Below are positions 1 through 14,122 of a DNA stretch of 64,000 bases, in pieces. The stretch spans positions 227,710,794 to 227,774,793 of the forward strand of contig NC_080540.1 in NCBI RefSeq assembly GCF_028640845.1. The letters are read 5' to 3'. This DNA is from Ahaetulla prasina (lineage: Eukaryota; Chordata; Lepidosauria; Squamata; Colubridae). Below the pieces are notes generated by a model. The model was not told the origin of the DNA, searched no databases, and was given only the letters and a program-made list of their open reading frames with translations. Every line of letters starts with the position of its first letter. Positions within the stretch are counted from its first letter, which is position 1. A program made the translations under genes and the position numbers.

Positions 1-879
1 ATGCATTGCACAGGACTCCCGTAAAGCAGGTTAAATTTCAGTTGCACTGTTGGCGATTGCCAATGAGGCAACCATTCTGGCAACCACTTTTTGACCACAA
101 CTAAAGGCCCCACTGAATATAAAATAAGTTCTTTCTGCCTCTGCCTTTTTACACTGATGGCATATTTATTCCACTGGTACATGGTCCTATAGGTTTGTCC
201 TTACTCAACCATACTGAACTTTGCTTTTTTATAAATACTACATAATAGTCTGGCTCAAAAATTTTACTCATGCATTTATTTCCCAACATGCAAGCATCAT
301 GATTCCACTAAGAAACCATGTCTCAGAAGTTGAGCACTTCCAATAGTCCCATATTCTATAGGCCTCCTGGAAATCTTCAAGAACAAAATCTTTGGACCTG
401 CAGCTACATCTATGCAGTCCACTATGGAATTTGGAACATTTTTCAGTTGGTGCAGAATTTAGCTACACCTATACGATCCATTTTTGGAGACTCTTGTCCC
501 AAGAGATTAATCAGCATGTATAATGTTAGGGCTATGACTTTTCCACAGTGAGGGAACGTGTGGCTAAAAGTTTTGAATCGAGCTTGTATATCAGCATGTG
601 GACTGATACTTTCACAATTATACTTGAGCACGACATTGCTGCAGTATCTAAGGTAGGCTGCCAATTACCTTGTTTAAACCATAAGATACGGAATGAGAAG
701 GAATATAACATATAAAATTAAAGATGTTCATTCTCTTTCATGCCAAGCTATCTTTTTCTGTGCCAGAATCTTCATGGTCTTTCTTTTTCTGGTTTTATGA
801 ATGATATTTGCAACATTGCCATTTCAGAATGTACAACCTTAACTTAATTTGTGACTAGTTATTTCTTTTCATTTTTTAG
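1..879 (+). other. GLIS3: GLIS3 intron, 3' part
   Basis: AT-rich intronic sequence upstream of the first exon in the window. It ends in a pyrimidine tract and AG at 878-879. No exon, RNA gene or recognisable repeat was seen here. The exons for the N-terminal region and zinc fingers 1 to 4 must lie to the left of the window. Confidence 0.8.
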
Positions 880-990
880 AAACCTTATGCTTGTCAGATT
901 CCTGGCTGTACCAAACGATACACAGATCCAAGTTCTCTAAGAAAACATGTAAAAGCCCATTCTTCTAAAGATTTGCAGGCCAGAAAAAAG
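880..990 (+). CDS. GLIS3: GLIS3 exon encoding the fifth C2H2 zinc finger
   Basis: GLIS3 is a nuclear Kruppel-like transcription factor with five C2H2 fingers. It binds G-rich GLIS sites and acts in pancreatic beta-cell, thyroid and kidney development (family knowledge). This exon is 37 whole codons. It starts with [10 protein letters not shown] and shows C-x4-C-x12-H-x3-H, followed by a basic tail ending QARKK. The acceptor is a T-rich tract plus AG at 878-879 and the donor is GT at 991. Both boundaries are phase 0. The finger is near-identical across the GLI/GLIS/ZIC group, so assignment to GLIS3 rests mainly on the downstream exons. A single-exon retrocopy is excluded by proper splice sites and colinear exons. 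Confidence 0.97.
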
Positions 991-3084
991 GTAACCTTTA
1001 TAGACTTCTCTGCCAAGTGAATCATGGGCAGCTCTCAATGTCATATGAAAAGCACCTGTAATAACACAGCCATCAACAGAAACATTTTTTGTTTGCACAC
1101 TGATAATGATGAATAGAGAACTTACATTCTAGCAGAATAGTTTCTAGCCTGCATGCATCAGTATGTTGCAACTGGCAAACTTTTGCATCATTTTATAATT
1201 AAACACTCCCAAAATCTGCCATTGTCAATTTATAAGTTTTCCTACTATATGTATATGTCTCTGTATGCATGTGTGTATAAATAATACCTTGTATACTATT
1301 TCTTCAAATACATGCATTCTTGTTCTTTTCCCCCTATGTATAATTTTTGTACTCATCTTTCCTAAGATAAACATTTTATACATAATTTTTGAGTCAATAT
1401 TTGAACAGACATTGGCAGACTCCATGAATTAAGCAATTGTTTTTGCCACATCAGATTCCATCATACCATTTCATTTCAAAAGAAATCCGTGACAAACCTC
1501 TTCAACATCCGCTTCCAATTCTTTTCTATGACTATAAAACAATGCATCCCTTATGTCTAAATAGTTATTTATTATTGCTTTAGACATGTGGTTCTGCTCT
1601 GTATATTGCATATTGTTTTCCTTACAGGCTCATGTTAGTTTTTTACTATTCTGTAGCCTCTCAATCCACCAAAGAATGAAATGGGATGAGGTAGAAGACT
1701 CAGTTTAGCTTCAATTATTTATGATACTGTGGCTTCATTCTTGTTTTGCTTTTCCATTCTTTTAATCTTTCAGCTGGCATTCAAAATATATTTGCTGAAC
1801 AAAAAAAAAGTATTCATGTTAGTGATCAAAAGAGTGTGAAAATATCTTGAAGCTATAATATGTAATATTAATGTTACAGTATACTTACAATGTCTTAAAA
1901 AGTGACATTTATTTTATGCTTCATTCTTTGAAATATTTCCTTGTATAATAATAAAAAAATGTAAGGAATAATGAAAGTCAGAATAAAAGTTATTTATGTC
2001 TTTAATTAAAGAGAAAATTGACTTAATGAAAAAGATTTTTTTACAAAAATGAGAATTCATCAAAACCATAAAAATTCCAAGGTGATAAAAAGCTCAGAAA
2101 AGTAATAGATCCAGCCCTAGGGAACCATTCAGCTGAACAGAATAAGATCCTTTGCTGTTACACCCAGTTAGTCATGGATTTGTTTAATTTATCCTGCTTG
2201 ACTGCCTCTAATCCGCTTTCTTAACCTTCCCTTTGCCCATAAAATGACATTATTTTTCTCTCTGAAGATATAGCTTGTCCTTCAAAATGCCATGAACGTA
2301 TTAGAAATTCAAGGATATATGCCAAAACCCATGTTCTTACTTCAGGGAATCTTGGCAAGTCCTTAATGATAAACATGGCTATAGATTCCAGTACAGCTGA
2401 TTTCCAGTAATTGTGTCAGCATGTGGCTAGGCTGATATTGCCATTATCCTAGTGAATCATTATAGCATTTTGCTTTTCCTTCTGGGAATTCAGTTGAGCC
2501 TTTAGTAGAAATGTAGAATGAACTCAACATACCATGCATAGCTGCAACTAGTACAATGAGCGCATACCATATCCAAGGAGATTATAGAAAAGCTAATGAA
2601 CTTTTTGTTTGCAGGTAATATCTCTTCCCTTTGGATGCATCTAAAAGCATTTTCAATAGTGTTAAACATTTACTCCAATTTTATAATTAGAAATTATAAC
2701 AAAAAATATATGCCATAAATAGGGTACAGGCTTATTTAAAGGATGGCCAGCAATTGGATTTTTCCTTGGTCAGCAGCATGTCTATGTCTATTGGTCTGAT
2801 AAACAGCATCGGCAAAGCAGTCTCTTTTCTAGTGCATTGTGATCTTGCATTAAAGGGGTGCAGTTTGTGGCATGAGCTACAAATACCTTTGTTCTTCTCA
2901 AGTAAACCTGATTCTAACTGATCTTGTGCAAGATAACCTGCAACCTAAATCCAGGTCTGTGGAAGACAAAAAATTGCCCTCCAACAATGGCATTGTTATT
3001 ATAGTCAATGTTTAGAATAATACCATATATTTCCTAAAGGAGTTTGAGGTGATTTGTTTGTATGGGGATCTTCCTTTGTTTTGT

Positions 3085-3215
3085 TGCCTGAACAACTGCA
3101 TGAGACAGATTGAGCGGAGAGGGAATGACTAGCCCAAAGTCTCCCATTGAGCTTTCATGATTGAGGATGGGAGAAGACCTGAATCTCCCAGTGTTACCCT
3201 GCCATGGATGGATGA
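3085..3215 (-). repeat. CORE-SINE/MIR-like remnant
   Basis: The + strand reads like an antisense tRNA-derived CORE SINE. It has the 'gaatgactagcccaaagtc' type of segment followed by a 'gacctgaatctcccagt' type of segment, as in better preserved copies near 8.55 kb and 63.6 kb. The copy is old and diverged, and the ends cannot be set precisely. Confidence 0.4.
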
Positions 3216-3377
3216 AAGTCAAACTAGTGAAGTTGTGTTGCAAAGAACTTGAACGGTTTGAGGAAGATAGCATTTTATAATTACCTGAAGGAGTGATATA
3301 TAGAACAAAGCCAACAAGCTGTTGATACAACAGGTCATACAACAGTGGCCTTAAAGTTAATACAGATTCTTAACAAC

Positions 3378-3468
3378 AATAGAATAGAATAGAATAGAAT
3401 AGAATAGAATTTTATTGGCCAAGTGTGATTGGACACACAAGGAATTTGTCTTGGTGCATAGGCTCTCA
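3378..3468 (-). mobile_element. Snake1-type CR1 LINE, extreme 3' end with AATAG tail
   Basis: About six AATAG units (3,379-3,408) are followed by TTTTATTGGCCAAGTGTGAT and a segment ending near 'cttggtgcataggctctca'. Read on the minus strand, the element ends in an AATAAA-containing segment and then (ATTCT)n. This is the 3' end of the Snake1 CR1-like LINE, whose tail seeds pentanucleotide microsatellites in snakes. The copy is severely 5' truncated. A second copy lies near 48.6 kb. Confidence 0.8.
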
Positions 3469-6400
3469 AAGGCATTTTCTTGATGTGGAACCAAATTCCA
3501 AAGGAGATGATCAATACTCCTCCACTTGATGTGAGGAATGCCTTGAGCAACAATTGATCCTATGGCCTAAATGACCTCTTCTAGCTCTGTGATACCAAAG
3601 GTTTATCATAACCTTGCCAATATCAGATTTACTTGCTTAACGCAACTGATATGGAGAAGCAAATGACTAAACATACACATACAGTATGGATATGAACACC
3701 TGTGCATATATACATATGCTCTCCCTTTTTTTTAGATCAAGAAGGCCAGTTCAGGAGTGAAGTTCCCTCTTTCCCTCCTAGGTCTGTGGCTTGTTTCAAC
3801 TCAAAGCCCTAAATCCTGAATCTGTGCATTTTTTATTTATTCCCTTTGCTTCATTCCACTACCTCCAAAATAAAACTTAAGATAGGTGATGATTTTTTAA
3901 AATCCCATTTGAGTCAATGGAAGGTAAAATTACTTTTTTTTAAGTTCAAGTTGGATTGTATGAAAAAGAGACTTATTATCAGTTATTATCAAGGTATATT
4001 TCTTGATGGAACAGTGGCTTCACTATTGCTGTAATAGTGATATAATTACTTATAATTATATAAAGATAATTATTTAGAATAGTGCTTCATATTTTATAGT
4101 GAAATCATTTAATGAATTTGAAATTTATATTAAAATATGATCAGTCTGAATCTATGAAAATAGAACAATTCTGAATATACTATTAATTGTGGAAACCTGC
4201 CTTTTGGGACAAATAGGCACATTTTAAGATCATTTTGTGGGCTCACTCACAAAATGGTTGCCCTGGTGGGTTTGGCCAATCATAAAATACTCTTATATCA
4301 AAAGACAAACTAAATAATGAGCTGAAGCCTGACATGTTTTGCTTTTAGCAATGTAGGTTATGCCTAAAGTTTGTGCTTTACTTTGCAGAAAGGTAGTTTT
4401 TCAGTTTTAATTGAAATAATGTATCATATCATATCAAATAAATAAGATTTGGGTAGAAGGCCTGCTAGGCTGCAATGAACATGTACGAGCACATTTTCAT
4501 TCTTAGGGATCACATGATCTGTTTCTTCTGAGAAAGGACCCATGTTTTCAAATTATATTTGGTGCCATTCCTACAGCATGTTATCTAATTTGTCATTTCC
4601 AATTCGTTTATATTTTATTGTAATTTTCTAATTCCTGCTGCTGTTTTAGAAGTAGAATTCCTGGAATTTCCAGATTGCTTATAAGTTTTAGTTCCCATAC
4701 ATTGGGGTCACATTAGAACAGAGAAAACTGCTACATTGGAATGAAAATGTTCTGCCATATCTACACTTAACAGTTAGGTAAAAATTGTTTTGATGATTTC
4801 TGAAATTGTTTCCAAATTAAATTTATTTTTCCAGAGATTGATGAGATGCTCCCATCCTAGGGAGCCGTCCAGATAATGCTAAAAAGAAATCCCCAGGCAT
4901 GATTCTAATATCTAATTTCAAGAAAGATAAAATTTCAGCTTTTTTAATATATCAACTTTATAAATTGTATTCTCTGCTCTTTCATGATCTTGTGGTGTAA
5001 TAATTGTGCTTTCTATAAAGATATCAGAACTCATTTCAAAATTTGCTTTTATCACTGTTTGCTACACAAAGGAATATTAATTGTATCAATTTTTATTTTA
5101 ATGGATATTTGTAATGGTATCATTTTGTTAAAATTGCATTGTTTAGAGAGATCTAACAATACACTAGGTTTCCCTATTTAAATTTCTATACAATTTTAAA
5201 AGAAAAAAAATATTTCTGACCTGAGAAGGAGTAGAATATTCATTATAAATTTAGCCATATAAAAAACAAATAACATTGATGTTTAATTCTAAGCGGCTGC
5301 AAAGATGTTTCCTTCTGCTTTGATATTGAATTTATTGATATTGAAGTTATGAGCACCAGATGGCCGAGCCAGGTCTGTTGCTTGCAGTAGTGGCATTCTG
5401 TCCTTTCACTGATGTTGAAATAAAACATAGTCTTATTTCTGCTCATTAGGTAAAAGAATATTCTTTACCTTGGGCAGTAAAATGCTTTGGGCCAGCCCTC
5501 AGGGTGACTGTATGAAAAATGGTATTTTCTAGAAACAAAACCTTCTTTTTAAGCTATTTTTCTTTTACAAAATCAGACTTCTACAGAAGTATAACTGATT
5601 AATTATTTATAATTGCACCAGTCCTCTTTCATGTCACGTTTGTTTAGTAAACCATACAAACCTTTCCATCGTGCAGGAGGGGAATTACACATAAATGAAT
5701 GGACAGTATGCTGTTTCCCTCTCAGACTCCACACATTGCTCACTAACTGATTGTACAAAGCTCTGATTATTATAACTTGATTTAGATGATCAAATCGCAG
5801 CTTAGAAAGTGGATATATCTGAACCATCACGGTTCAGATGCAGCTGCTTCATATCTTCTCTGAGTGCAAGCAGCAAAACAAATGACCAGGCCACATTTAA
5901 TCATGGTTTTCTGTTGCATCCATGTTACTTTCAAAAATGCTGACTGGGAATTATAGTCTCAGTACATCTGGTGATCACGAGGCTGGGGAAAGACAGAGTG
6001 AAACTCGGTCAGCAGAATGCTTTCCTTTTCCTCCCTTTTTCCTTTCCTTTTCTTTCTTTTCTTTTTAGGAAAGCCAGGCAGCCATAGAAAATATAAATAA
6101 AGTAATCCAAAGCTGATCCTATCATTATACAGTCTTGGGTCTACTTTAATGAAGGTTCGGGGTATCACAAAGGGGTAATGAGTTCTTATTTACCTACTAA
6201 ATTCTTACACTATTTTCACAGCCAGGCAGTCAGGAGAAAAGAGAATTGCATTTTTTTCTGCATTAAAATACCTCGACTGGCCTTTCATATGTATGTTTGC
6301 ATGGGTTGTTTGAAAGTATACATTTTTATAAGCAGAATCCTTGGATTGATCCTTTATCAGAATCTTTTTGATAATATGTATTAATTGCAATAATATTATC

Positions 6401-8489
6401 TAAAATCAGGCATAATCAGAGTTCTTGTTTTTTAAAAAAATCTTTGTATTTAATTTCTCAACTATAGAGGGCTTTTTTAACTGCTCCTCTTCCAGAAAAA
6501 TAGCCATTTTTCTTCTGTAAACTTTTAAAATATTAGCTACAAGACTTCCTTTCTTATGATGAGAGGTAAAAAAAACTTGAAAAAATAACAGAATTTCAAC
6601 ATGATACAATATATAAAATATGACAGCGGATTAAGTTACAGGATGCTTCAATTCACTTGCCTTACCACCACTCTTATTCCCTTCTTTTAAAATATAGATT
6701 CTTCAAAGTCCAAAATTGGATTTGCAACATTAATTTTTAGTTTTAATTGCCTTTTTTCAAAACTATTTCTCATTTCATTATTAAAATTACAAAAAAGACA
6801 CTAACAATAACAAAAGAAATAATTTCCACTCATTTGTTTTCTATGGCATTCAATCAAAATATTTCATTAATGCAAGAGGAATTGCATTTGGAGGCTAAGG
6901 GTCACTAAGCAGTGCCCATGGCAACTAAGAAGCCATTCTTCACAAAAATGTTGTAAAGAGTAAGTGTTTTAATCCTCAACTTTAATCTCTTTACTTCCTG
7001 TTCTCAAAATGGAATATAAATCAGAAAGTGTGGAGCAAAGGACAAGGATGCTGGCGGAAGAGGATTAGTGATGTGGGGGGAGACTTTAAGGAATGTAATC
7101 ATGCTATTTAATGCCAAACTTCAGACCAAAATCAGCCAATTCTTTTGATTCTGCTGAAACTAAAACAAGAAAACTAATGTTGTAAATGATCACAGGATTA
7201 GCCTTCTCCCCTCTATCTTTTTCTTACTAATATTACAATAGTAATTCAAATTATTGCAACTCAGAGGCTATTGAATTTGTACCACAGGTAGGCTAAATAA
7301 ATTGTGCTAGGGCCTCCACTGATCTGTCTGAATTACTACTGTCATCAATAATTATTAATATACACTAGTTTATTCCTTTAGGATACTGTAGACTCAAGAT
7401 ATTTCTTGATATATTATGCTGTTCTGCTTAAAGAAGCTACCCTGTCTTGTGTAAAAATAAATCTTAGATTTAGAGTCATGTTGATGCTTCTTTATGGCTT
7501 CAGCCATGTTAATTACATAGATCCTAAGTAGGTTATCTTAGTTGATTTCATAAAGCAAAGGATTACAAGTAAAAAAATTCACTACGTCTTATAGTAATTA
7601 GCAACCAACTGCAACCTGACCTAGAAAAATGGATAATATATATAATTAATAATAAATATAATGAATAATAGATAATTCACAGTGAGATGCCCAGGTTTGC
7701 TGATAACCTTAAATTATTTAGGATGAATAAGAAAGGGACAGAGAAGAACCTCAAAAATATTTATCCAGTGTGGATGAATATTAAAATACAAACATGATGT
7801 ACTGTAAGTTAGGATAAAGTGATGCTTATGGGGCAAAATAAGTGTGACTTTGAATATATAGTAAACTGATAACAAATAACTAGCCAGGAAGAAGATCTTG
7901 CTGGATAGCTATCTCAATGAAAATGCCTACTCTGTATGCAGATTCTGAACAAACAAACTTCATGTGTGGATTTAATGGAAAGAACAAAAATATAACTGCC
8001 AGTATATTCCCTTTATAGTATATAAATCAGTGCATAAAGTTAGAATACTGTTTATTGGCCTTGAAAAAGATGCTCTAGAAATGGAATAAATGTGCTAAAG
8101 TATTTTCCTCTGAGGAAAAATAACAATATTGTGATTTCAGCACTTACTAAAATGATAAGTGGGGACCAAAGTACATAAAATAGAATCTTATATTATTAGT
8201 CATTTAGTGACTATGAATGATGAATATGCACTGTACACTGTCACTCAAAGAAAAGGAATAAGGGTAACTGTTAATCTAGATGTCCATGAAAGAGTTAATG
8301 CCTCCTGGTCATACTGGCTACATGCAATGTCCAATAAAGGAGATAAAATTCCCTTTGAATTTCATTTCCTGGATGCTATTGCGCTCTTAACCTGTTTGAC
8401 AGCTTCCCCTATTGGCATCTTCCTCATAATGGGGACAGAATGCTTCCTTATTTTATTACTTATTTCTATTACTAGATTTATACCCTGCA

Positions 8490-8678
8490 TCTATTTAGTG
8501 CAACCTGTGTTGACATATATAATGTTCTCACCTTCTTGTTACCACAAGTCTGTCAGGTTGGTTGGTGTGAGAGACAGTGACTGGCCCAAAGTCACTCAGC
8601 TCGCTTCCATGCCTTAGAGAACGCCCTGTTTTCAGTTTCTAGTCCAGGATCTTAACCATTATACCAAACTAGCTATGG
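8490..8678 (-). mobile_element. CORE-SINE (tRNA-derived), antisense copy
   Basis: The + strand carries 'gagacagtgactggcccaaa', then 'gtcactcagctcgcttccatgcc', then 'cttaaccattataccaaact'. This is the antisense of the MIR-like reptilian SINE, whose 5' end is tRNA-like. The same family appears at 63.5-64.0 kb. A 152-codon open frame overlaps the copy but has no coding character. Confidence 0.65.
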
Positions 8679-11580
8679 ATTTAGATTAGATTTTAGATTA
8701 AATTAGACAGCATATCTCTTAGATCTTATCTCTTAACACATTATCTATTAGAGTTACCTTGTTACCATTGTTATTATCAGAAAGGAAACAAATACATGTG
8801 ATACATATGATCACTGGAAAATATGAGTAGTGATTGATAAATGAACTAAATTATGAAAACTATAACAGCATGTAATGTAGGGAAGGGATTTTGAAGATAT
8901 ATTGCAATACAGCACTGATGAATACTAAGATTCAACCATTGAAGGTCAAAATGCCAAAGTCTTGAAGATAAAGAAGGAAAAATACCATGTTGAAAGCTTC
9001 CTGCTATCTGCCATCATGAAAAGATTTTATAGGTCTACTTATGAAAGCAGGTAGAGACTGTCCTTAGACTTTCATTTCATAAAATCTGTGTGTGACAATG
9101 CCTGTTCATGGAAAAATAATTTGAGGTGAACATCTGATCCAAAATGGTTAGGAAAAGTTGAATTCATATATTTGTTACCTTAGACCAGACTATCATCTAA
9201 TGAAACTTTCTTGGAAGACCTCTGTATTTTCTATTATATTTGTGAACATGCCGCAAATATCAAACAAATATAGTATATTTCTTCCACATCTGATTAAGAC
9301 TTGGCCAGAAAGGACACCAGAAGTGATAATGTTTGGAAACATCATATTGTAAACTGGGTAAAATTGGTGTGTTAAAGTAAAGCTCACTCAAGTTTTCGGT
9401 GGAAAAGTGTCCTTGAGATATTTATCTACTTAGCACATAACCAGAAGAAACCTTATTGTGTTTTTATGAATTATGAAGAGTGCACCTTAAGGATAAGTAT
9501 TCTGATGATCCCTTCCCCAGTAATACAAAATATATAAGCAGAAATGGTGCATTTTTAAATTTTCTTCTCCCAACTCTGGATATTGTTTGGACTTTACATA
9601 TTTAAGTCTCAATTTCTGTATTAGTATTATGTGACGTTATGGCACTGATTCTGCCATAGATTGTTGCCTCATTCTGCAATCAGAAAAGAGCATCACCTGG
9701 GTGCATATAACCCTTCTCATTTGGCTCCCAATACTTATCTAACTCTATAATGTCAGTCTTTGGAAGGACTTTTTAAATGATACAATAATAGGAAGTAGGA
9801 GTCAAAGTAATAAATGCACTATGATTCCTTCTAGCATGCTTTTATAACAAAGTTACCTGCAAGAATGAACAAATACCAAATATTTTTCTCCTGGCTGAAT
9901 GTATTGAGAATGTATTTTAGTAGCATCTGATTTCTACTGAACAATAAAGATTATTTTGAGTCTCCATAAGGCAAACAGAAATCTATGATAAGTGATAAGA
10001 AAAATGAAAAGAAAAGTTTTAATAGCTTTTGTGTTGGGAAGTTTGTTCATGTTTCACACCAACTTAAAGCTGTTTTTCCATTCAAGTATAATCAACCGAA
10101 AATTGAGGAATTTAAGGCCGTTGTTCCCTTGTAATTACCTCTACTTGCTTTACCAAATCATGGGTGATTATCCAATCAAATATGAAATGAGAAAATGATG
10201 GGAATTGAATTTCCATTCATTGTTCTGAGAGCTTATAAAAATTAGAAGAACTGTCAAGAAAAAAATAAAATAAATTAGTGTAGATGGCGCCTTGTTTTCT
10301 AGGATACTTTGTTCCTGGGAAGTGTTCTTGTTTCCAGATGTAGAATGTATTCTGTTAAAATAAGAGTCCTATCTAAAGCAAAAATTAAATAGACTCCAAT
10401 CCTCTGCACATTTATCTGGGCATTAACTCCATTGATGATTACTTCTGAGTGCAATCATAATGTTGCTGAAGGTTGAAGTATCTTTGGGTGCATATGACCA
10501 TTACTGAGGATTGAAACCAGCACCTGAGAAGAAAAGACAGAAGGAAGTGAATTTAGAGTAACAATTTCTTAAAAGAGTAGGCTGAGTTATAGACCAAGAG
10601 AATAAATCCTTAACTGTCTACCTATACCCTATTGTCCCATTTTGGTCTATAGATCATGAGGAAGATTCAGTCACTAGGTTTAGGTGTCCAATCAATCTTA
10701 TCATTAGAGTTTAGACTGTCCTTCAAATGCTAAGAAACCAATATTTTTTCTTTTCCCAGTATATTAAGAAACTTATTTTCTGCTTAAGTTCAGGTCATTA
10801 TTTTAAAGGATTCTCCATCAGGCTTCTATAAAATATCACACTACTTTTTTCCCCCTCTATTCCTTTCTCTTCCCTCCCTCACCAAAATATTTCTAATGCC
10901 TCTGGAAGATAGAGTCATCTTCATGGTATATAAAATTGATAAATTGCCAGTAAGCTTAAGTATAAACAAAACCCTGTTGAAATAAATATGTTGGGTAAAT
11001 AATATAGCCTTGAACTTTTTTTTTAGAAAAGCTACTCTTTTGACAATATCTCATAGTAATTAAAATTAACTGCATAATATAGACTAAGAATTTGAATAAA
11101 AAGACTAGTAGCTTTGACCTCAGAAATACATACGCATGAAAGCGATGAAAATGGCTGGTGAAAATGGAGTTCACGGTTACAGTATGAGAAACATCTTATT
11201 CTGAGATGAATGATGGAGATAAATGAGAAATGTTGTCCAAAAAAGCCTCCTTTGCATATCTTTTTACTTTTTAAAAATAGCTACTTATAATCTTAAACAA
11301 AATTCCAAGTATAAAGAATTATTTTAAAGTTTAACAAGTGTTAATAATGCTGTTTTGCTTTGCCTATTCTCCAAAATTATAGAAAGTTCTAGGGAAGATG
11401 TACCCTAGATATAACATACAGCCTTATAGGAGAAAATACTGAAGAATTACATTTGAGGTTAGGATAAACTGAACTGGCAGCTGGCACCCAGCCACTGTTA
11501 TTCAGTCACAATACAAACCCTGAATTCTATATTTTCAAAATTAAAATAGTTTTAAGAGGTAGATGTAATTATATCCCTCC

Positions 11581-11584
11581 TTTT

Positions 11585-11624
<40 letters not shown>

Positions 11625-11632
11625 TTTTTTTT
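11581..11632. repeat. (TTTC)n microsatellite with T run
   Basis: About ten TTTC units run into a short T run, in the intron about 250 bp upstream of the 11,885 exon. It could be the antisense of a poly(A)-type tail, but no element body is recognisable beside it. Confidence 0.9.
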
Positions 11633-11884
11633 ACTTTTAGTACATATGATAGGTAATCAAGTTTCCAGCTTTGTGTCAGTTTTGGAAGACAATTTTCACT
11701 TTGGCTGTAAAAGGGGAATCCTTAGTATCTATAAGTCTTAAGGTATGACACAGTGAAAGACAAACTTCTGGCCTCTCTTTCCCATGGCTGCAGCTCTGGA
11801 AATAAATCCATTTTAAAAAAGTTGCTAGCAGGCCATCTTTTGACCCAGGCAAAGTTTTGGCCTGACCTTCTGCTTTGCTTTCAG

Positions 11885-12026
11885 TTGCGTGCCTCTACAG
11901 AACTTGACCAAGACATTCTCAATGACTGCCTGAGTATCCAGCCTATTCAGGTCCCTTCATCTCCCCATGATGTTTCTACCAGCACTGTCCAACAATCACC
12001 GGGAAATGTCCATGACCTTTACCCAG
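11885..12026 (+). CDS. GLIS3: GLIS3 exon following the zinc-finger exon
   Basis: The sequence begins LRASTELDQDILNDCLSI and ends NVHDLYP plus the first base of the next codon (142 nt; enters in phase 0, leaves after one base). It continues the KK end of the finger exon as KKLR-STEL, the junction expected in GLIS3. The segment is acidic and then rich in Ser, Pro and Thr, without a folded domain. It is the start of the C-terminal region that in mammals leads to the transactivation domain. The acceptor is a strong pyrimidine tract with CAG at 11,882-11,884, and the donor is GTATTG at 12,027. An open frame runs on past both splice sites but is not conserved there. Confidence 0.95.
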
Positions 12027-13704
12027 GTATTGTAGTCTTTGATTTTATTTTTATTTGTTACATTTTGGTTTCAGAGATGTCAAACAAGATGTCAAACAAG
12101 ATTTCCAAAACATCAGGTATGGTGTAATCTTTGTTGTTGTTGAGTTTTAAAAATAATAATAATACATGGAAATACAGTAATAGACAAAATAATTCAAAGA
12201 AATATGACCACATTACTTGAAAAATCCCTTCCCAGCTCTTCTTCCAGAAAAAAAAAGTGCAAATTATGGGCAAGAAAAGATGTGTCAGGTATCTATTGCT
12301 GCAACCCTAATATAGATGTATCCTTCCAGGTGTAATATGAAAGAAAGGGAAGACAGTTGCCGTTTTAGCGTGGCTAATCATTTCCTCAAAATGCTTAACT
12401 ATACTCTAGCTTGAGGGAGCACCTAAATCTTTACAAAATTTCACTGGGTATAAACTTGATAAACAATAATATCTCTTGGAGATTTAAGTTTGTAGCAAAA
12501 CACAGAATCTTTATAAAACATCTCCTACTTTTTTAAAAAAACAACAACCCTAATCGTCATTTAATGGATTTCACGTTTTATGTGATTTTTACACTAATAG
12601 CCCATTTTCTTTGTTTTTGAGATTTTTTTAAAAAAATACATTATTTTAAAACAATTTTACTCTAGAATATAACATATTAAGATTTTTGACAAAATATTCT
12701 CAATAATTACTGCTCCAGGATAAAATCATTATATTTTATTCACAAGCTTTTGAGGATGCTTCCAAGTAAAGTACTTATTGCTTAAATACACCATGCAATT
12801 AATGAAATATTCAGGGGAGCCAGGAAATATTGTTTTCCATTTTTAACTCTTCCTTTCTGCCCATATTTTCTTCCAGGGTTTTTTTTTTAAATAAACCTAT
12901 TATGAGGGGAAATTTGCATTTGCTACATAATGCTTCTTGATTGGTGGCACTAGGAGTTTATTTGATTGGACCCTTGGACAATCAATTTAATTCATAACTT
13001 AAATACAAGCGATTATGTTTTGCTGTTTAGTTGAATGGAATCCCTAAGACATTTATTCATTGCTACACATTATCACACTACATGTTTATTTCATGGTATA
13101 CAGAAAAGAAATACTGTACTTTAATATTGCTTCTGTCTGATTAATCAGGCTATAGGTTTTGTTAGGTAGATATTTCAGTAACTCCTAATCTGGAAATAAA
13201 GATCCACTATATGAATCAAGGAAAGATGGAAATACATAGCTGTTATGGGAAATATTTAATTATTTGGGAAGAAAACAGGACACAACTGAAATGAAAAGAT
13301 TTCCCAAGTATATTGGTTTGATAAAACCAAATTACAATTAGTGTTATAACATGAAAATATACATTATTTTAAAAAATTGAAACAGGCAGCCCAATTATTT
13401 TACATACAAAACTTTCAAAAATAGAAAAATCTATGAATGTCTTGTTTTTCTTTCTTAATGAAAGATATTATTCTAATACATCTTTCTATGACATTTTGAC
13501 AGAGCCTCCTTTTGATGTATTGTTTATGTATGAGTTGGCATTTATTACATGTTCAAATTAAGAAAGAGAAATAACAAATCTTTAAAATCAAATAATTGGG
13601 TGTTGATTGTAAAAGTAATTCTACCCTTGAGGATCTAATCACATGGTTTGGGGGATTTTGATCGTATCTTTTTTGAACACTTCTTTTGTTCCCTTGGCAC
13701 AATA

Positions 13705-14030
13705 TAGGTAGTCCTCGACTTACAACCACAAGTGAGCCCAAAATTTCCATTGCTGAACAACACAGTTGTTAAGTGAGTTTTTGCCCCATTTTACGAACTT
13801 TCTTGCCACAGTTTTTAAGTGAATCACAACAGTTGTTCAGTTAAGTGAATTTGGCTTCCCCCTTGTGACTCATCAGAAGGTCACAACAGATGATCACATG
13901 ACCCCAGGATATTGCAACCGTCACAAATACATGACAGTTGTCAACTGACCAAAAATGGTCATGTCGCTGTTTTAGTGGCATTGTAACACTGAAGGCCATT
14001 AACTAATGGATACAAGTCGAGGACTACTTA
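13705..14030 (+). mobile_element. Tigger-like (pogo-type) non-autonomous DNA transposon
   Basis: The left end reads AGGTAGTCCTCGACTTACAA and the right end carries AAGTCGAGGACTAC, an inverted pair. TA dinucleotides at 13,703-13,704 and 14,031-14,032 fit the TA target duplication of the Tc1/mariner superfamily. The interior has short repeats of the 'cagttgttaagtgaat' type. The CAGGTNGTCCTCGACTTAC end resembles Tigger elements. No transposase frame is present. Related copies start near 29.7, 60.1 and 61.2 kb in the same orientation. Confidence 0.75.
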
Positions 14031-14037
14031 TACAGAG

Positions 14038-14057
14038 GAGATATATATATATATGTA

Positions 14058-14099
<42 letters not shown>

Positions 14100-14122
14100 T
14101 ATGTATGTATGTATGTATATAT
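14038..14122. repeat. AT/GT/ATGT compound microsatellite
   Basis: A run of AT, then GT, then ATGT units. It lies directly at the outward end of the minus-strand Penelope-like copy and mirrors the (CA)n at 15,833-15,875 at the other end of the locus. Confidence 0.95.

Larger units (their letters stand above)
991..11884 (+). other. GLIS3: GLIS3 intron (10.9 kb)
   Basis: Intron between the zinc-finger exon and the next coding exon. It is AT-rich and holds a CORE-SINE-like remnant near 3.1 kb, a Snake1 CR1 end near 3.4 kb, another CORE-SINE-like remnant near 8.5 kb and a TTTC microsatellite near 11.6 kb. The stretches 991-3,080, 3,470-8,480 and 8,680-11,580 show no gene or repeat that I can identify. 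Confidence 0.85.

Noticed and set aside
8159..8617. 152-codon open frame on the + strand
   Set aside because: No conserved domain, no homology that I recognise and AT-rich codon use. Its end runs through an antisense CORE-SINE.
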